64,000 nucleotides of DNA, taken from NCBI RefSeq assembly GCF_947488945.1, contig NZ_CANLBS010000021.1:84589-148588 (forward strand), given 5' to 3'. Below the pieces are notes generated by a model. That model ran no database searches. It saw only the letters and a list, made by a program, of their open reading frames with translations, and was not told the DNA's origin. Source of the DNA: an uncultured Streptomyces sp. (GTDB lineage: Bacteria > Actinomycetota > Actinomycetes > Streptomycetales > Streptomycetaceae). The position numbers were made by a program, and so were the translations under genes. This document shows, piece after piece, positions 1-8,480 of this stretch; the first letter of the stretch is position 1; every line of letters begins with the position of its first letter.

Positions 1-16
1 CAAGGGACGGGGCGGA

Positions 17-1042
17 TCAGTAACGGTCCGACCCCGACCTCAGCACTGCTTGGAGGACTTCCCCCTCTCCCATCGGGTTCACCGCACCCGTGGACCAGTA
101 GGGCCTCGCCCGTGCCAGGGTCGCTGTCAACGAGAGCACCAAGTCCCTTCGTTCCGTCGAACGCGGTGGAGCGGAGCTGATCCGCCGCGACCAGCGGACC
201 GTGTCCACGACCGCTGATTTGATCCGCTGGAATCTCAGGTAGAACTCCAGGTCATCGCGCCAGCCACGGCGGCACGCCTCTGGCGCGACGGCAATCCAAT
301 CAGCGACGGCCCTCCTCTCGTCCGACCGCGTGTAGCCCATCTTGTGAAGGTGATCGGCCAAGTCATAGACGGGATCACCCCACGCGGCGAGTTGCCAGTC
401 GAGCAGGGACGTCCGCCTCTCCTCCACCAGCATGTTGCCCCGATGCATGTCCCCGTGCAGCAGCCGGAAGGGCCTCATGGTCAATCGCGATGCTTCCCGT
501 TCCAGGGCCTCGAAGGGGTCGTACGGGATGTCGAGATCAGCGAAGAGTCTCGGGTTCTCTTCTCCGTACTTCAGGCGCAACGCACGCCCGAACTCCACCA
601 TGACGGCAGAGAATCCTCGCACATCGCCCCCCGCCGGCCAATCCGTAGGAAGTTCTGGAATCTCTTCGACTGGAAATGAGAGGAGATCCGCGAAGAAGGA
701 GGCAACGTTTCCAGCGAGATGATCAGGGATTCCCCTGCCGGCTGGATACAGCTGCGCCACCGGTTTTCCGGGCAAGAAATTCTGAACCTGGAAATAGGGG
801 TCTTCGTGGACGAAGAGGAGCCTCGGGACCGATCTCACCCACGGGTGAAGGGAACCCACGACGCGATCCTCCCGCCAGGGGGCCAGGTCCATGACCTGGA
901 CCCCTGGTACCGGTATGCGCACCACGAAGGAGGATCCATGAGCATCTACCCTCACGTTGCGGTGGTAGTGGCCTCTCTCGCCGGATTCTCTAGCGGTCGC
1001 CACTTTGTACATTCCCATGAAATCGGAAGCATTCAGGTCCAT
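17..1042 (-). CDS. APH-family phosphotransferase
   Basis: A predicted small-molecule kinase of the aminoglycoside/choline kinase fold, about 341 residues. The catalytic Brenner motif LLHGDMHRGN is followed about 15 residues later by LLDWQLAAWGDPVYDLA, the metal-binding aspartate segment of APH enzymes; both are intact. The N-terminal lobe is the usual poorly conserved nucleotide-binding part. I chose the ATG at 1042 because a GAGGGG ribosome site lies about 7 nt upstream. A TTG at 1060 preceded by GAGGTGA is a real alternative. It lies about 50 nt downstream of the STAND ATPase on the same strand and is probably co-transcribed with it. Substrate unknown; family membership alone does not show antibiotic resistance. 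Confidence 0.82.
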   Translation of the reverse strand: MDLNASDFMGMYKVATARESGERGHYHRNVRVDAHGSSFVVRIPVPGVQVMDLAPWREDRVVGSLHPWVRSVPRLLFVHEDPYFQVQNFLPGKPVAQLYPAGRGIPDHLAGNVASFFADLLSFPVEEIPELPTDWPAGGDVRGFSAVMVEFGRALRLKYGEENPRLFADLDIPYDPFEALEREASRLTMRPFRLLHGDMHRGNMLVEERRTSLLDWQLAAWGDPVYDLADHLHKMGYTRSDERRAVADWIAVAPEACRRGWRDDLEFYLRFQRIKSAVVDTVRWSRRISSAPPRSTERRDLVLSLTATLARARPYWSTGAVNPMGEGEVLQAVLRSGSDRY

Positions 1043-1093
1043 CTGCGCCCCTCGCGTCAACAGGAATCACCTCGGCTCCAGCAAGCGAAGCAC

Positions 1094-3550
1094 CTATTCC
1101 AGCAACATTTCAACAACGCTGTCCATCCGCCCGTAATAGTCACTCAAGGTGCCTAGGGGGATGACCTTTCGTTGCGCCGCTTCCCGAATTCTTGTGATCT
1201 CTGGATCACTATGCCCTATTCTCTCCGCCGCCTTACCGGCCAGCACGGAAAGGAACGGGTAGACATCGGCGCGCTCCAGACGCTGGACGGCCTCGCGGAG
1301 GCTGGTGACCGCAGCTCCCCTGTCCCCCTTCCTCAGGTGGAGAAAAGCGCGGAAGAGTTCGGCCCGGGCTCGGCCGGATCGGTACTGGACACGTTCGAGA
1401 GTCCTCACGGCTCGGTCGAACGAGACACCAGCTTCGGCGTACAGGCCCAGACGCGTCTCCGCGAGTCCTTTTGCCGTCAGAGCCTTACCCACCTCGTGCC
1501 CCACATGCAGGCTCTCCTGCGCACTGAGCGCTCTGTTCGCCGCTGCGACAGCTTCCCCGGGAGAGGTGAAGGCGAGGAGTTCGGCACGATTCGTCTCGAT
1601 GTCCGCGAGCCCGTGCAGCGAGTTGCTCGCCCGGAAGAGCACAGCGGCCTCGTCCAACTCCCTCTGGGAGGACTCGAAGTCGAGAAGAAAACGGTGCGCG
1701 AGGTGAATGAGGCGCTTCACTTCTGCCTGTAAGGCGCTTCCCCCGGGGGGCACCGACCCGTACACCTCGTCGGCAAGGGCGAAGGCCGTCGGGAAGTCTC
1801 CCGCACACATCGTGATGTCGGCCAAGGCGTAACCCGCCATGCCACGGACCTCCTCGACCGGTCCGGTCCACAGCCGCTCGAAGGTGTCCCGGGCCGCCAC
1901 GCTCTTCCCGATGAGCCGATGGGCATGCGCGGCCGCCAGCACGAGCCTCGCCTCCAGCGGGGAGGCCGGCTCGGGATCATCACCCCCGATCTCCGTCTGC
2001 GCGAGGTGACCCCGCCCGCGAAGGACGTGGTCTTCAGCCGCCAGACACCGGGCCACTCGTGACCACCCCTCATTCCGGGCCCCGGAACCCTCTCCGCTCT
2101 CGACGTAAGCCCGGATGTCGGAGATGAAACCGGTCGCCGACTGGCTTCCCGACACGGCTTTGCTGCGGTCCGCGCAGGCGAGGATCCTCTCGGCCGTCAT
2201 TCCGTCACAGCGCAGGCCGTGGTAGACGGCCTCCTGCCAAGGCGAGAACCCGAGCGCCGCACGATCGGGCGTTCCCGGCATCGCCAGTTGGCTCTCGGGG
2301 TTCTCCGCGTAGGACTCCCAGAACCCCTGAAGCGCCGCATGGACGGGACGTTGACGCTCGGCGGACCACTCCGCCTGGAGTGCGTGGACCATCAACTGGT
2401 GGAGTTGGTACCACCCGCCAGAGAGGTGCCTGACAAAGGAATACTGGACGAGTTCGTCCCAGAGCGTTTCGTCCCTGACGAAACGGGCGAACACAGCACG
2501 GTTGAAGAGCCTGGCAAGACTGAGATGCTGGAGCACCCTGCGGTGATCGGCAGGCACGTGATCAAGAAACCGGTCCTTGATGCGATCCTGGGGAATCTCG
2601 CGTTCGCCGCTTTCCCGTTCGGGCGTGTCGATGGCCAGATCCAAGTAGAAGGGGATTCCTTGACTGGCTCGGGTGATGACGTCCCGCTTGTCCTCGTCGA
2701 GGACACCGGCGTTGGTGAGCAGCTCCTGGCAGTACTCGGCTTCCAAGGGAAGTACGGGCCACATGTCCGATCGGCCCGCCCACTCCTTCCAGCTCACCGG
2801 CTCCCTGCCCGCCAACACGATCAGTCCGCGCCTCAGGAGGCCGAGCAGATCACGGAGCCAACGATCGTGCGAGGAACCGGTCGAATCGCTGCCGACTATG
2901 CTCAGCATGTCGTAGCTGTCGACGAAAAGAACGTACGGTTCGGCGACGCTGGCATCTTCCAGGTCCTGCGCGAACATACGTGTCACCGTGTGAAGGAGAT
3001 CGGACGTCGGCAGCTCGTCGAGGTACCCGAGGTCTGGTTCCGAGCGGACCAGTCTGCTCTTCTTCATGGCGTTGAGCCCTTGAGCGGAGAACTTCAGACC
3101 GGCCGCGACCGCACCGATGAGGCTGGCGCCCGATGCCGCATCGAGTATCCGCGCCGTGGCCTCCCCATTGGCCCCTAATGCCTCACCGGTCCGCTTCAGT
3201 TCCATGTTCGGATGGATCTTCTGCCAATAGGCCGTGTAAGCGACGTCGAAGCGCTCGAACTTCACCCCCTGCGCTCCGAACTCGTTGCGCAGCTGGGCAA
3301 GTGCGGATTCGAGCTGGTGGCTTCCGGGCAGACGCAAGTCGAGCGTGGCCGTGCGCCCCCGACGCTCAGCCACGCGCTTCCACTCTTCGAGAAGGCGCGT
3401 CTTCCCCACACCGGGCAGTCCGTGCACATTGAGAAGTCTGGCACCGGGTGACCTGAGCGCCAGTTGATCCTGGAACTGAGCCATCAGCGCGGTACGATCC
3501 ACGAACGTCCGGCTTCTTCCCGACATGCGTCTTTGCCTTGCTGCAGACAT
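1094..3550 (-). CDS. STAND-type P-loop ATPase with TPR-like C-terminus
   Basis: An 818-residue cytoplasmic signalling-type ATPase. The Walker A motif GLPGVGKTRL lies near residue 45, and a Walker B-like stretch YVLFVDSYD near residue 208. The C-terminal half (about 480 on) is Ala/Leu-rich helical sequence in units of roughly 35-40 residues, typical of TPR-like repeats. This is the plan of bacterial STAND (NACHT/NB-ARC-like) proteins, which act as regulators or sensors and include some defence proteins. There is no N-terminal effector domain: the P-loop module begins almost at the start. The ATG at 3550 has GGGGGATGA just upstream. It is followed by a phosphotransferase and preceded by a GntR regulator on the same strand. 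Role unknown. Confidence 0.8.
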   Translation of the reverse strand: MSAARQRRMSGRSRTFVDRTALMAQFQDQLALRSPGARLLNVHGLPGVGKTRLLEEWKRVAERRGRTATLDLRLPGSHQLESALAQLRNEFGAQGVKFERFDVAYTAYWQKIHPNMELKRTGEALGANGEATARILDAASGASLIGAVAAGLKFSAQGLNAMKKSRLVRSEPDLGYLDELPTSDLLHTVTRMFAQDLEDASVAEPYVLFVDSYDMLSIVGSDSTGSSHDRWLRDLLGLLRRGLIVLAGREPVSWKEWAGRSDMWPVLPLEAEYCQELLTNAGVLDEDKRDVITRASQGIPFYLDLAIDTPERESGEREIPQDRIKDRFLDHVPADHRRVLQHLSLARLFNRAVFARFVRDETLWDELVQYSFVRHLSGGWYQLHQLMVHALQAEWSAERQRPVHAALQGFWESYAENPESQLAMPGTPDRAALGFSPWQEAVYHGLRCDGMTAERILACADRSKAVSGSQSATGFISDIRAYVESGEGSGARNEGWSRVARCLAAEDHVLRGRGHLAQTEIGGDDPEPASPLEARLVLAAAHAHRLIGKSVAARDTFERLWTGPVEEVRGMAGYALADITMCAGDFPTAFALADEVYGSVPPGGSALQAEVKRLIHLAHRFLLDFESSQRELDEAAVLFRASNSLHGLADIETNRAELLAFTSPGEAVAAANRALSAQESLHVGHEVGKALTAKGLAETRLGLYAEAGVSFDRAVRTLERVQYRSGRARAELFRAFLHLRKGDRGAAVTSLREAVQRLERADVYPFLSVLAGKAAERIGHSDPEITRIREAAQRKVIPLGTLSDYYGRMDSVVEMLLE

Positions 3551-3727
3551 TCATCCCCCGAGACTCTGCGGGCACTCGCCATCGACGTCTTACCCATCAG
3601 GCCACGCCGCACCCCTCCGTCGGGACTCGGTATGCGCCGCCCTCGGTGGGCGCCCCGTGATTCGTCCCTGCCGCGATCGCGCCGGGGCCGGACCGTCCGT
3701 TCCGATGGGCCGACGAGGGGCCTTCCT

Positions 3728-4657
3728 TCAGAAGTCCGCTTTTTCTCCGAGGTGTTCCCACGTCGATTCGAAGAACTGCCGCGCGGCCCTGACCACGCCC
3801 ACCTGCTGCGGGGTGGAGTCTGCTGCGGCCCGGAAGGGGTAGAGCGTGGCGCCGTTTCCGTAGGAATCGAGCGCGGCGACCGCCTCGCCGTCCGCCAGTA
3901 CCGCGGTGCCCGCCTCGGGAACGTAGAACCCCTGGAGCACCACGCGGTTGTTGAGGATGTACAGCTTCAGCTGTGGGGAGAAGCGGACCAGCCGCACCTG
4001 GACGTCGACCACCGGGACCGCGTCCCGGCCCCGGAGTTCGTACAGCGCGGAGCGCAACACCGTGACGTGACTGTGCAGGATGCTGCCGAGCCGGGCCCTG
4101 ACGCGCGGATCGTCCTCGCCGGAGAGCTGCCGCGGGATGGCCAGCGTCTCCGACGTGGTGTCGGGCAGCAGCAGACGCGCGGTGATGCTCTTCGGCGGGC
4201 TGATCCGGCCGGCCAGGATGAGGTCCTTCTGGTCGGCGACGCGGGCGGCGAGCGACTCCGTCGTCATCGAGAAGACGTCCAGCCGGACGTCCTTGGCCTC
4301 GAACGCCTCCTCCAGGTACGGCTTGAGGAGCACCGGCGGCATCCGCTCCGAGACGACGGCCCAGACGTCGCTGCTCTCGCCGCGTACGGTTCCGTGTTCG
4401 TCGGGGCGCTCCGCCCTGTCCAGGGCGACGAACGATCCGCTTCCCTGCCGGGTGGTGATCAGGCCCTCCCGCCGCAGCAGGCTGAGCGCGTGGGCGACCG
4501 TCGCGCGGGCGACGTCGTACCGCTCGCTCAGCTCCTCCTGCGTGGGCAGCCGTTGGCCCGGCAACCATGTCTCGGCGTTGATCTGCTTGCGCAGTTCGTC
4601 GGCGATGCGCCGGTAGTGCAGCCGCGTGTCGCGCGGGAACGCATCGCCCTCTGCCAC
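3728..4657 (-). CDS. GntR-family transcriptional regulator
   Basis: A 309-residue regulator. Residues about 14-78 form a GntR winged helix (YRRIADELRKQI, LPTQEELSERYDVARATV, then a beta wing GLITTRQGSGSFV). The rest looks like a UTRA-type effector-binding domain. The HutC-type signature of the N-terminus is clear, but the C-terminal assignment is weaker. The start is GTG at 4657. A -10-like TAAAAT at 4664-4669 lies 6 nt upstream, so the mRNA is probably leaderless. An inverted repeat beside the expected -35 suggests autoregulation. It precedes the STAND ATPase and APH genes on the same strand and may control them. Ligand unknown. Confidence 0.85.
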   Translation of the reverse strand: MAEGDAFPRDTRLHYRRIADELRKQINAETWLPGQRLPTQEELSERYDVARATVAHALSLLRREGLITTRQGSGSFVALDRAERPDEHGTVRGESSDVWAVVSERMPPVLLKPYLEEAFEAKDVRLDVFSMTTESLAARVADQKDLILAGRISPPKSITARLLLPDTTSETLAIPRQLSGEDDPRVRARLGSILHSHVTVLRSALYELRGRDAVPVVDVQVRLVRFSPQLKLYILNNRVVLQGFYVPEAGTAVLADGEAVAALDSYGNGATLYPFRAAADSTPQQVGVVRAARQFFESTWEHLGEKADF

Positions 4658-4663
4658 GTGTCT

Positions 4664-4710
4664 ATTTTACAACGAGCGCCCTGAGAGACGCAGTTGACCG
4701 CGAAACTGCG
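4664..4710 (-). promoter_or_regulatory. Promoter and operator-like repeat of the GntR gene
   Basis: Read on the minus strand, TAAAAT at 4664-4669 is a good -10 box, 6 nt from the GTG start. The inverted repeat CGCAGTT (4689-4695) / AACTGCG (4704-4710), spaced by 8 nt, sits at or just upstream of the expected -35 position. A GntR dimer site there would repress its own gene. Inferred from position only. Confidence 0.4.
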
Positions 4711-4776
4711 CCTCAATACGGGACGCACCCCGATGGGCGCGTGACGGAGCCCTGAACACCGGTGCAGACCCCGCCC

Positions 4777-6027
4777 TCAGAACACGTCCGGGCACCACGG
4801 CCTGCGGCCCGTGCGGAAGGCGGCGTCGGCTTCCGCGGCGGCACCGGGGCGGTGCTCCTGGACCGTGCCGAGCGCGACCAGGCGTTCGACCGACTCGTCG
4901 CCGAGGTACAGGCGGGCCAACTCGGCCGCTCCCAGGGTCAGGTCGGGGTCCCGTACGGTCGGCGTGCAGGTGACCGCGTCCGGCCCGGCCGCCAGCAGAA
5001 AGCGGCCGTCCGCCGGACCGTCCGGGTCGTCGACCTGCAGGACCAGGGTGACGGGGCAGACATAGGTGCGGGCCTCCAGCGCGGCCGGGATGTCCAGCAC
5101 CCGCAGCCAGAGCCAGTCGGCCGCGGTGACGACACGGGCGGCCCGCGGGTCCGGGAAGAGCAGCGGGAACAGGTCGTCCGGGGCACGGAATCCGGTGCGG
5201 ACCCTGGTGACCCAGTCGATCGAGCAGAGGAAGTGCCACAGCGCGCGCTCGGCGGCGGGGGTCGCCGCGAGCAGGTCACGGACCACGACGGTGCACATGG
5301 GCTGCTTGCCGTCCCCCCATCGGTCCTCGACGCGGTAGGTGGCCAGACCCTCGATCTCGCCGGACGCCGACCGGTACTGCGCGTGGAAGGGCTGCGTCCA
5401 CTCCTCGTGGGCCGGCACGCTGATTCCCGTCCTCAGCTCCCACCAGCGCTCGGGCCGGTCGATCACCCCGTGCCGGGACGCGGCGATCCGGTCGTGCAGG
5501 CCGGGGCCGGCCTCGCGCACCTCCTCGCCGTCCACCAGGTCGACGCGCCCACCGTCCCCCTCCGCCGGCACCCGCGCGTGCGGGTCGAGCCCGGTCCGCA
5601 GCACGTCCGCCTCCCACTCGACGACGGAGGTCGCGGGGCCGAAGCCGAACCGCCCGTAGATCGGGTACTCGGCGGCGATCAGGGTGGCCAGCACCTCGCC
5701 CCGCTCCTTCGCCGCCGCCAGATCCTCAGCCATCATCCGGCCGAGCAGTCCCCGCCTGCGGTGCGACGGCGACACCGTGACGGCGGTGATCGCGGACACC
5801 GGCAGCCGCGCCCCGCCGGGCACGGTCAGCTCCTGGGCGAACGAGCGGAAGGTCGCCACGCACCGCCCCTCGTCGAACACCCCCTGCACGCGCGAGAGAT
5901 CGACGTGCGCCAGCCGCACGGCCGACTCCTCCTCGCTCTCCCCGGTGGGGTGGGCGAACCCGACCCGCTTGGCGCGGAACCAGTCGCGGAACTCGGGCGG
6001 GGTGACGGTACGGGGCACAAGACTCAT
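4777..6027 (-). CDS. Eis-like GNAT N-acetyltransferase
   Basis: A 416-residue acetyl-CoA-dependent acyltransferase of the Eis family (two GNAT-like domains plus an SCP2-like C-terminal domain). The acetyl-CoA loop is visible as VSPSHRRRGLLGRMM (about residues 86-100), followed by EYPIYGRFGFGPA, both typical of the family. The protein ends in PDVF; in Eis enzymes the C-terminal carboxylate takes part in catalysis, so this end fits an active enzyme. Mycobacterial Eis acetylates aminoglycosides and proteins, but the substrate here cannot be read from sequence. It is downstream of the asparaginase gene on the same strand with a 131-bp gap. Confidence 0.88.
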   Translation of the reverse strand: MSLVPRTVTPPEFRDWFRAKRVGFAHPTGESEEESAVRLAHVDLSRVQGVFDEGRCVATFRSFAQELTVPGGARLPVSAITAVTVSPSHRRRGLLGRMMAEDLAAAKERGEVLATLIAAEYPIYGRFGFGPATSVVEWEADVLRTGLDPHARVPAEGDGGRVDLVDGEEVREAGPGLHDRIAASRHGVIDRPERWWELRTGISVPAHEEWTQPFHAQYRSASGEIEGLATYRVEDRWGDGKQPMCTVVVRDLLAATPAAERALWHFLCSIDWVTRVRTGFRAPDDLFPLLFPDPRAARVVTAADWLWLRVLDIPAALEARTYVCPVTLVLQVDDPDGPADGRFLLAAGPDAVTCTPTVRDPDLTLGAAELARLYLGDESVERLVALGTVQEHRPGAAAEADAAFRTGRRPWCPDVF

Positions 6028-6158
6028 GCCCCCACGCTATGCAGCGCACCTGTGCGACGTCGCGCCGTTTTTCCCGGGGACCGGCACCCGTGCCCCGGCA
6101 GCGGCGGCCGCGCGCCCGCACCTCACGCCCGCACGTCACGCCCGCCCTTCCCGCCCGC

Positions 6159-7139
6159 TCAGAACGCCGCCCGTACCGCCCCGACCTCCGCGGTTCCGCC
6201 CAGCAGCGGTGCCGCGCCGATCCGGGCGACCACCGGGGAGTCCACCCCGAGCAGTTCCAGCGCGCGGGCCAGGACCGGGCCGAGCGCCCGGGTGCCGCCG
6301 TCGTCGAGCTTGAAGGCGAGGGCCCGGCCGTCGGCCAGCGCCACCGCCTGCACCGCCTCGGCGCCCATCTTGGAGAGCGTGCCGGGGACTTCGCGCATCA
6401 GCCAGGTGTCGGGCCGCCGCGTTCCGGCCACGTACTCCGGGTGGGCGCGCATGGCGTCCGCGACCCGGCGCTCCGCCGTTCCGGGCTCGGCCAGCACGAA
6501 CGACCGGAACGCGCGGGCGAGGCCCACCAGGCCGATCGCCATCAGCGGCGCCCCGCAGCCGTCCGTGCCGACGGCGGCGACCGGCTCGCCCGCCGCCTCC
6601 TCGACCACTTGGTGGACCAGGCGCTGGAGCGGGTGGGCCGGGTCCAGATAGGTGGCGGTGTCCCAGCCGTTGCGGACGCAGACCGCGAGCATCGCCGCGT
6701 GCTTGCCCGAACAGTTCATGGTGAGCGGCTCCCGCACGTGCCCGGCCGCGAGGTACGCCTCGGCCTCGACCGGGTCCAGCGGCAGGTCCGGCGGGGTCCG
6801 CAGGTCGGCGGCGGTCAGGCCGTGCTCGGCGAGCATCCGCCGCACCAGCGCGAGGTGGAAGCCCTCACCGGAGTGGCTCGCGGCGGCCAGCGCCAGCCGC
6901 TCGCCGGACAGCTCCAGCCCGGCGCGCAGGATCGCGGCGGCCTGCATCGGCTTGTTCGAGGACCGGGGGAACACCGGCGCGGCGGGGTCGCCCAGCGCCC
7001 GCTCCACACTTCCGTCTGCGGCCAGCAGCACCAGCGAACCACGGTGGCGGCCTTCGGTGAACCCCGACCGTACGACCTCGGCGAGCACCGGGTGCGCGGG
7101 GGTATCGGCGGGGGCGGGCTGGGCGGCGCTGGCGGTCAT
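6159..7139 (-). CDS. L-asparaginase, Rhizobium etli type II-like family
   Basis: A 326-residue enzyme of the asparaginase family typified by the inducible R. etli enzyme, unrelated to the E. coli type. Conserved elements run in order: SSNKPMQ (serine and lysine of the proposed active site), SHSGE, CSGKH and GTDGCGAP, the cysteines and lysine of this family. The expected reaction is L-asparagine to aspartate plus ammonia in the cytoplasm. Length is normal. It lies directly downstream of rsiG (42-bp gap, same strand), so read-through from rsiG is possible. Substrate preference is inferred from family only. Confidence 0.85.
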   Translation of the reverse strand: MTASAAQPAPADTPAHPVLAEVVRSGFTEGRHRGSLVLLAADGSVERALGDPAAPVFPRSSNKPMQAAAILRAGLELSGERLALAAASHSGEGFHLALVRRMLAEHGLTAADLRTPPDLPLDPVEAEAYLAAGHVREPLTMNCSGKHAAMLAVCVRNGWDTATYLDPAHPLQRLVHQVVEEAAGEPVAAVGTDGCGAPLMAIGLVGLARAFRSFVLAEPGTAERRVADAMRAHPEYVAGTRRPDTWLMREVPGTLSKMGAEAVQAVALADGRALAFKLDDGGTRALGPVLARALELLGVDSPVVARIGAAPLLGGTAEVGAVRAAF

Positions 7140-7181
7140 GAGTGCCTTCCGGGGCGGGGACCCGCTCCCGGAAGGATCGCC

Positions 7182-7868
7182 TCAGGTGAGCAGGTCGTCT
7201 ACGTGAGCTTCCCCGTCACGGTACCTGCGGGCGATCTCCGCCCCGCAATCGTCCGCGGTGCGCTGGAGCTGGTGGCGGCGGCGGGAGACCTGCTGCTCGG
7301 AGCGGACCAGCCGTCCCATCGCGGTGTGCAGTTCCTCGTCGGTCCGGGCGCCCAGGTCGGACAGCTCGACCTCGGCGAGCGCCTCCGCGGCCAGCTTCCG
7401 GCACTCGTCGCCGCGCGGCGTGGTGAGCGTGACGTGCCGGGCGGACGAGCGGTGCAGCGACGGGGTGTCCGTGAGGATCTCGGAGAGCCGGTCGACGACC
7501 GGGGACTCCGGGTCCCGGCGGCGCGCCAGTTCGGCGCGCAGGATGTCGATCCGGCCCTGCACCAGCCGGCGCACGTAGCTGAGGTCCGCCTCGTCGCGCT
7601 GCGCCTCCCGCCGCCGGTCGCGCAGGTCGTTCAGGCACAGCCCGCCGAACCCGGCCTGCGGGCGCACCGCGCCCAGGCCGTCGGCGGCCCCGCCCGCAGC
7701 GCCCTGCTCCGGCACGGACGCCGAGGACCGGACCGGTCCCGCGCCTCCCGCCCCGGGCCCCGGCGCCGCTTCCGGCCCCGGTACGCTCCGCTGCACCGGT
7801 GGCCGCATGGTCCCGGTCCGCTTCGCCGGTACGGCGCCGGGAGATCGTCCCGCTCCATAGGTACTCAT
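7182..7868 (-). CDS. rsiG: Anti-sigma factor RsiG (c-di-GMP sensor for WhiG)
   Basis: A 228-residue protein whose first 70 residues are disordered and Pro/Gly-rich, followed by two long helices. It carries two exact copies of the RsiG c-di-GMP motif E-x3-S-x2-R-x3-Q-x3-D, one per helix: E93, S97, R100, Q104, D108 and E191, S195, R198, Q202, D206. In Streptomyces, RsiG loaded with c-di-GMP holds the sporulation sigma factor WhiG inactive. The match at all ten positions makes the call firm. ATG at 7868 has a GAGGGGACG ribosome site. It diverges from dtd across 115 bp, and the asparaginase gene follows. WhiG itself is not in the window. Confidence 0.9.
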   Translation of the reverse strand: MSTYGAGRSPGAVPAKRTGTMRPPVQRSVPGPEAAPGPGAGGAGPVRSSASVPEQGAAGGAADGLGAVRPQAGFGGLCLNDLRDRRREAQRDEADLSYVRRLVQGRIDILRAELARRRDPESPVVDRLSEILTDTPSLHRSSARHVTLTTPRGDECRKLAAEALAEVELSDLGARTDEELHTAMGRLVRSEQQVSRRRHQLQRTADDCGAEIARRYRDGEAHVDDLLT

Positions 7869-7970
7869 GCTGTTCCGTCCCCTCGACCGGTGCGTCGGCA
7901 CACCGCCATCGTGCATGGTGCCACCCCGCACGGGGCCGGTGCAGGTGTTCTGTACCCGTTCGGCCCAAGA

Positions 7971-7976
7971 TAGGTT
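7971..7976 (+). promoter_or_regulatory. -10 box for leaderless dtd mRNA
   Basis: TAGGTT ends 7 nt before the dtd ATG, and no ribosome-binding sequence lies between. Transcription would begin at or next to the A of the start codon. I see no convincing -35. Confidence 0.35.
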
Positions 7977-7983
7977 GGTCTGT

Positions 7984-8433
7984 ATGCGTGCAGTGGTACA
8001 GAGGGTGGATGGCGCCCGGGTCACCGTGCCCGGCGGGACGGACGGATCGGGCGAACCGTCGGTGGTCGGGGAGATCGTCGGCGAGGGCCTGTGCGTACTG
8101 GTCGGGGTGACCCACGAGGACACCCCGGCGAAGGCCGCCCAGCTTGCCCGGAAGCTCTGGTCGGTCCGTGTCCTGGAGGGCGAGAAGTCCTGCTCGGACG
8201 TGAACGCGCCGCTCCTGGTGATCTCGCAGTTCACCCTCTACGGGGACGCCCGCAAGGGCCGCCGCCCCACCTGGAACGCCGCCGCGCCCGGTGACGTCGC
8301 CGAGCCGCTGGTCGACGCGGTCGTCGCCGAACTGCGGGCGCTCGGGGCGCAGGTGGAGACGGGCCGGTTCGGGGCGGACATGCGCGTCGGACTCACCAAC
8401 AACGGCCCGTTCACCGTCCTGATCGAGGTCTGA
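7984..8433 (+). CDS. dtd: D-aminoacyl-tRNA deacylase
   Basis: A 149-residue cytoplasmic enzyme that removes D-amino acids (for example D-Tyr) wrongly attached to tRNA. The family start MRAVVQRV, the active-site SQFTLYGD segment and the C-terminal LTNNGPFT motif containing the Gly-Pro proofreading element are all present. It carries a short insertion near residue 15-25 relative to the commonest forms. Its ATG has no Shine-Dalgarno but a -10-like TAGGTT 7 nt upstream, suggesting leaderless translation. It converges with ygfZ, 47 bp away. Confidence 0.95.
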   Translation: MRAVVQRVDGARVTVPGGTDGSGEPSVVGEIVGEGLCVLVGVTHEDTPAKAAQLARKLWSVRVLEGEKSCSDVNAPLLVISQFTLYGDARKGRRPTWNAAAPGDVAEPLVDAVVAELRALGAQVETGRFGADMRVGLTNNGPFTVLIEV

Positions 8434-8480
8434 GCCGGGGCCCCGCGAGGGTCCCGCCCCCACGAGACCCGACGACCGGC

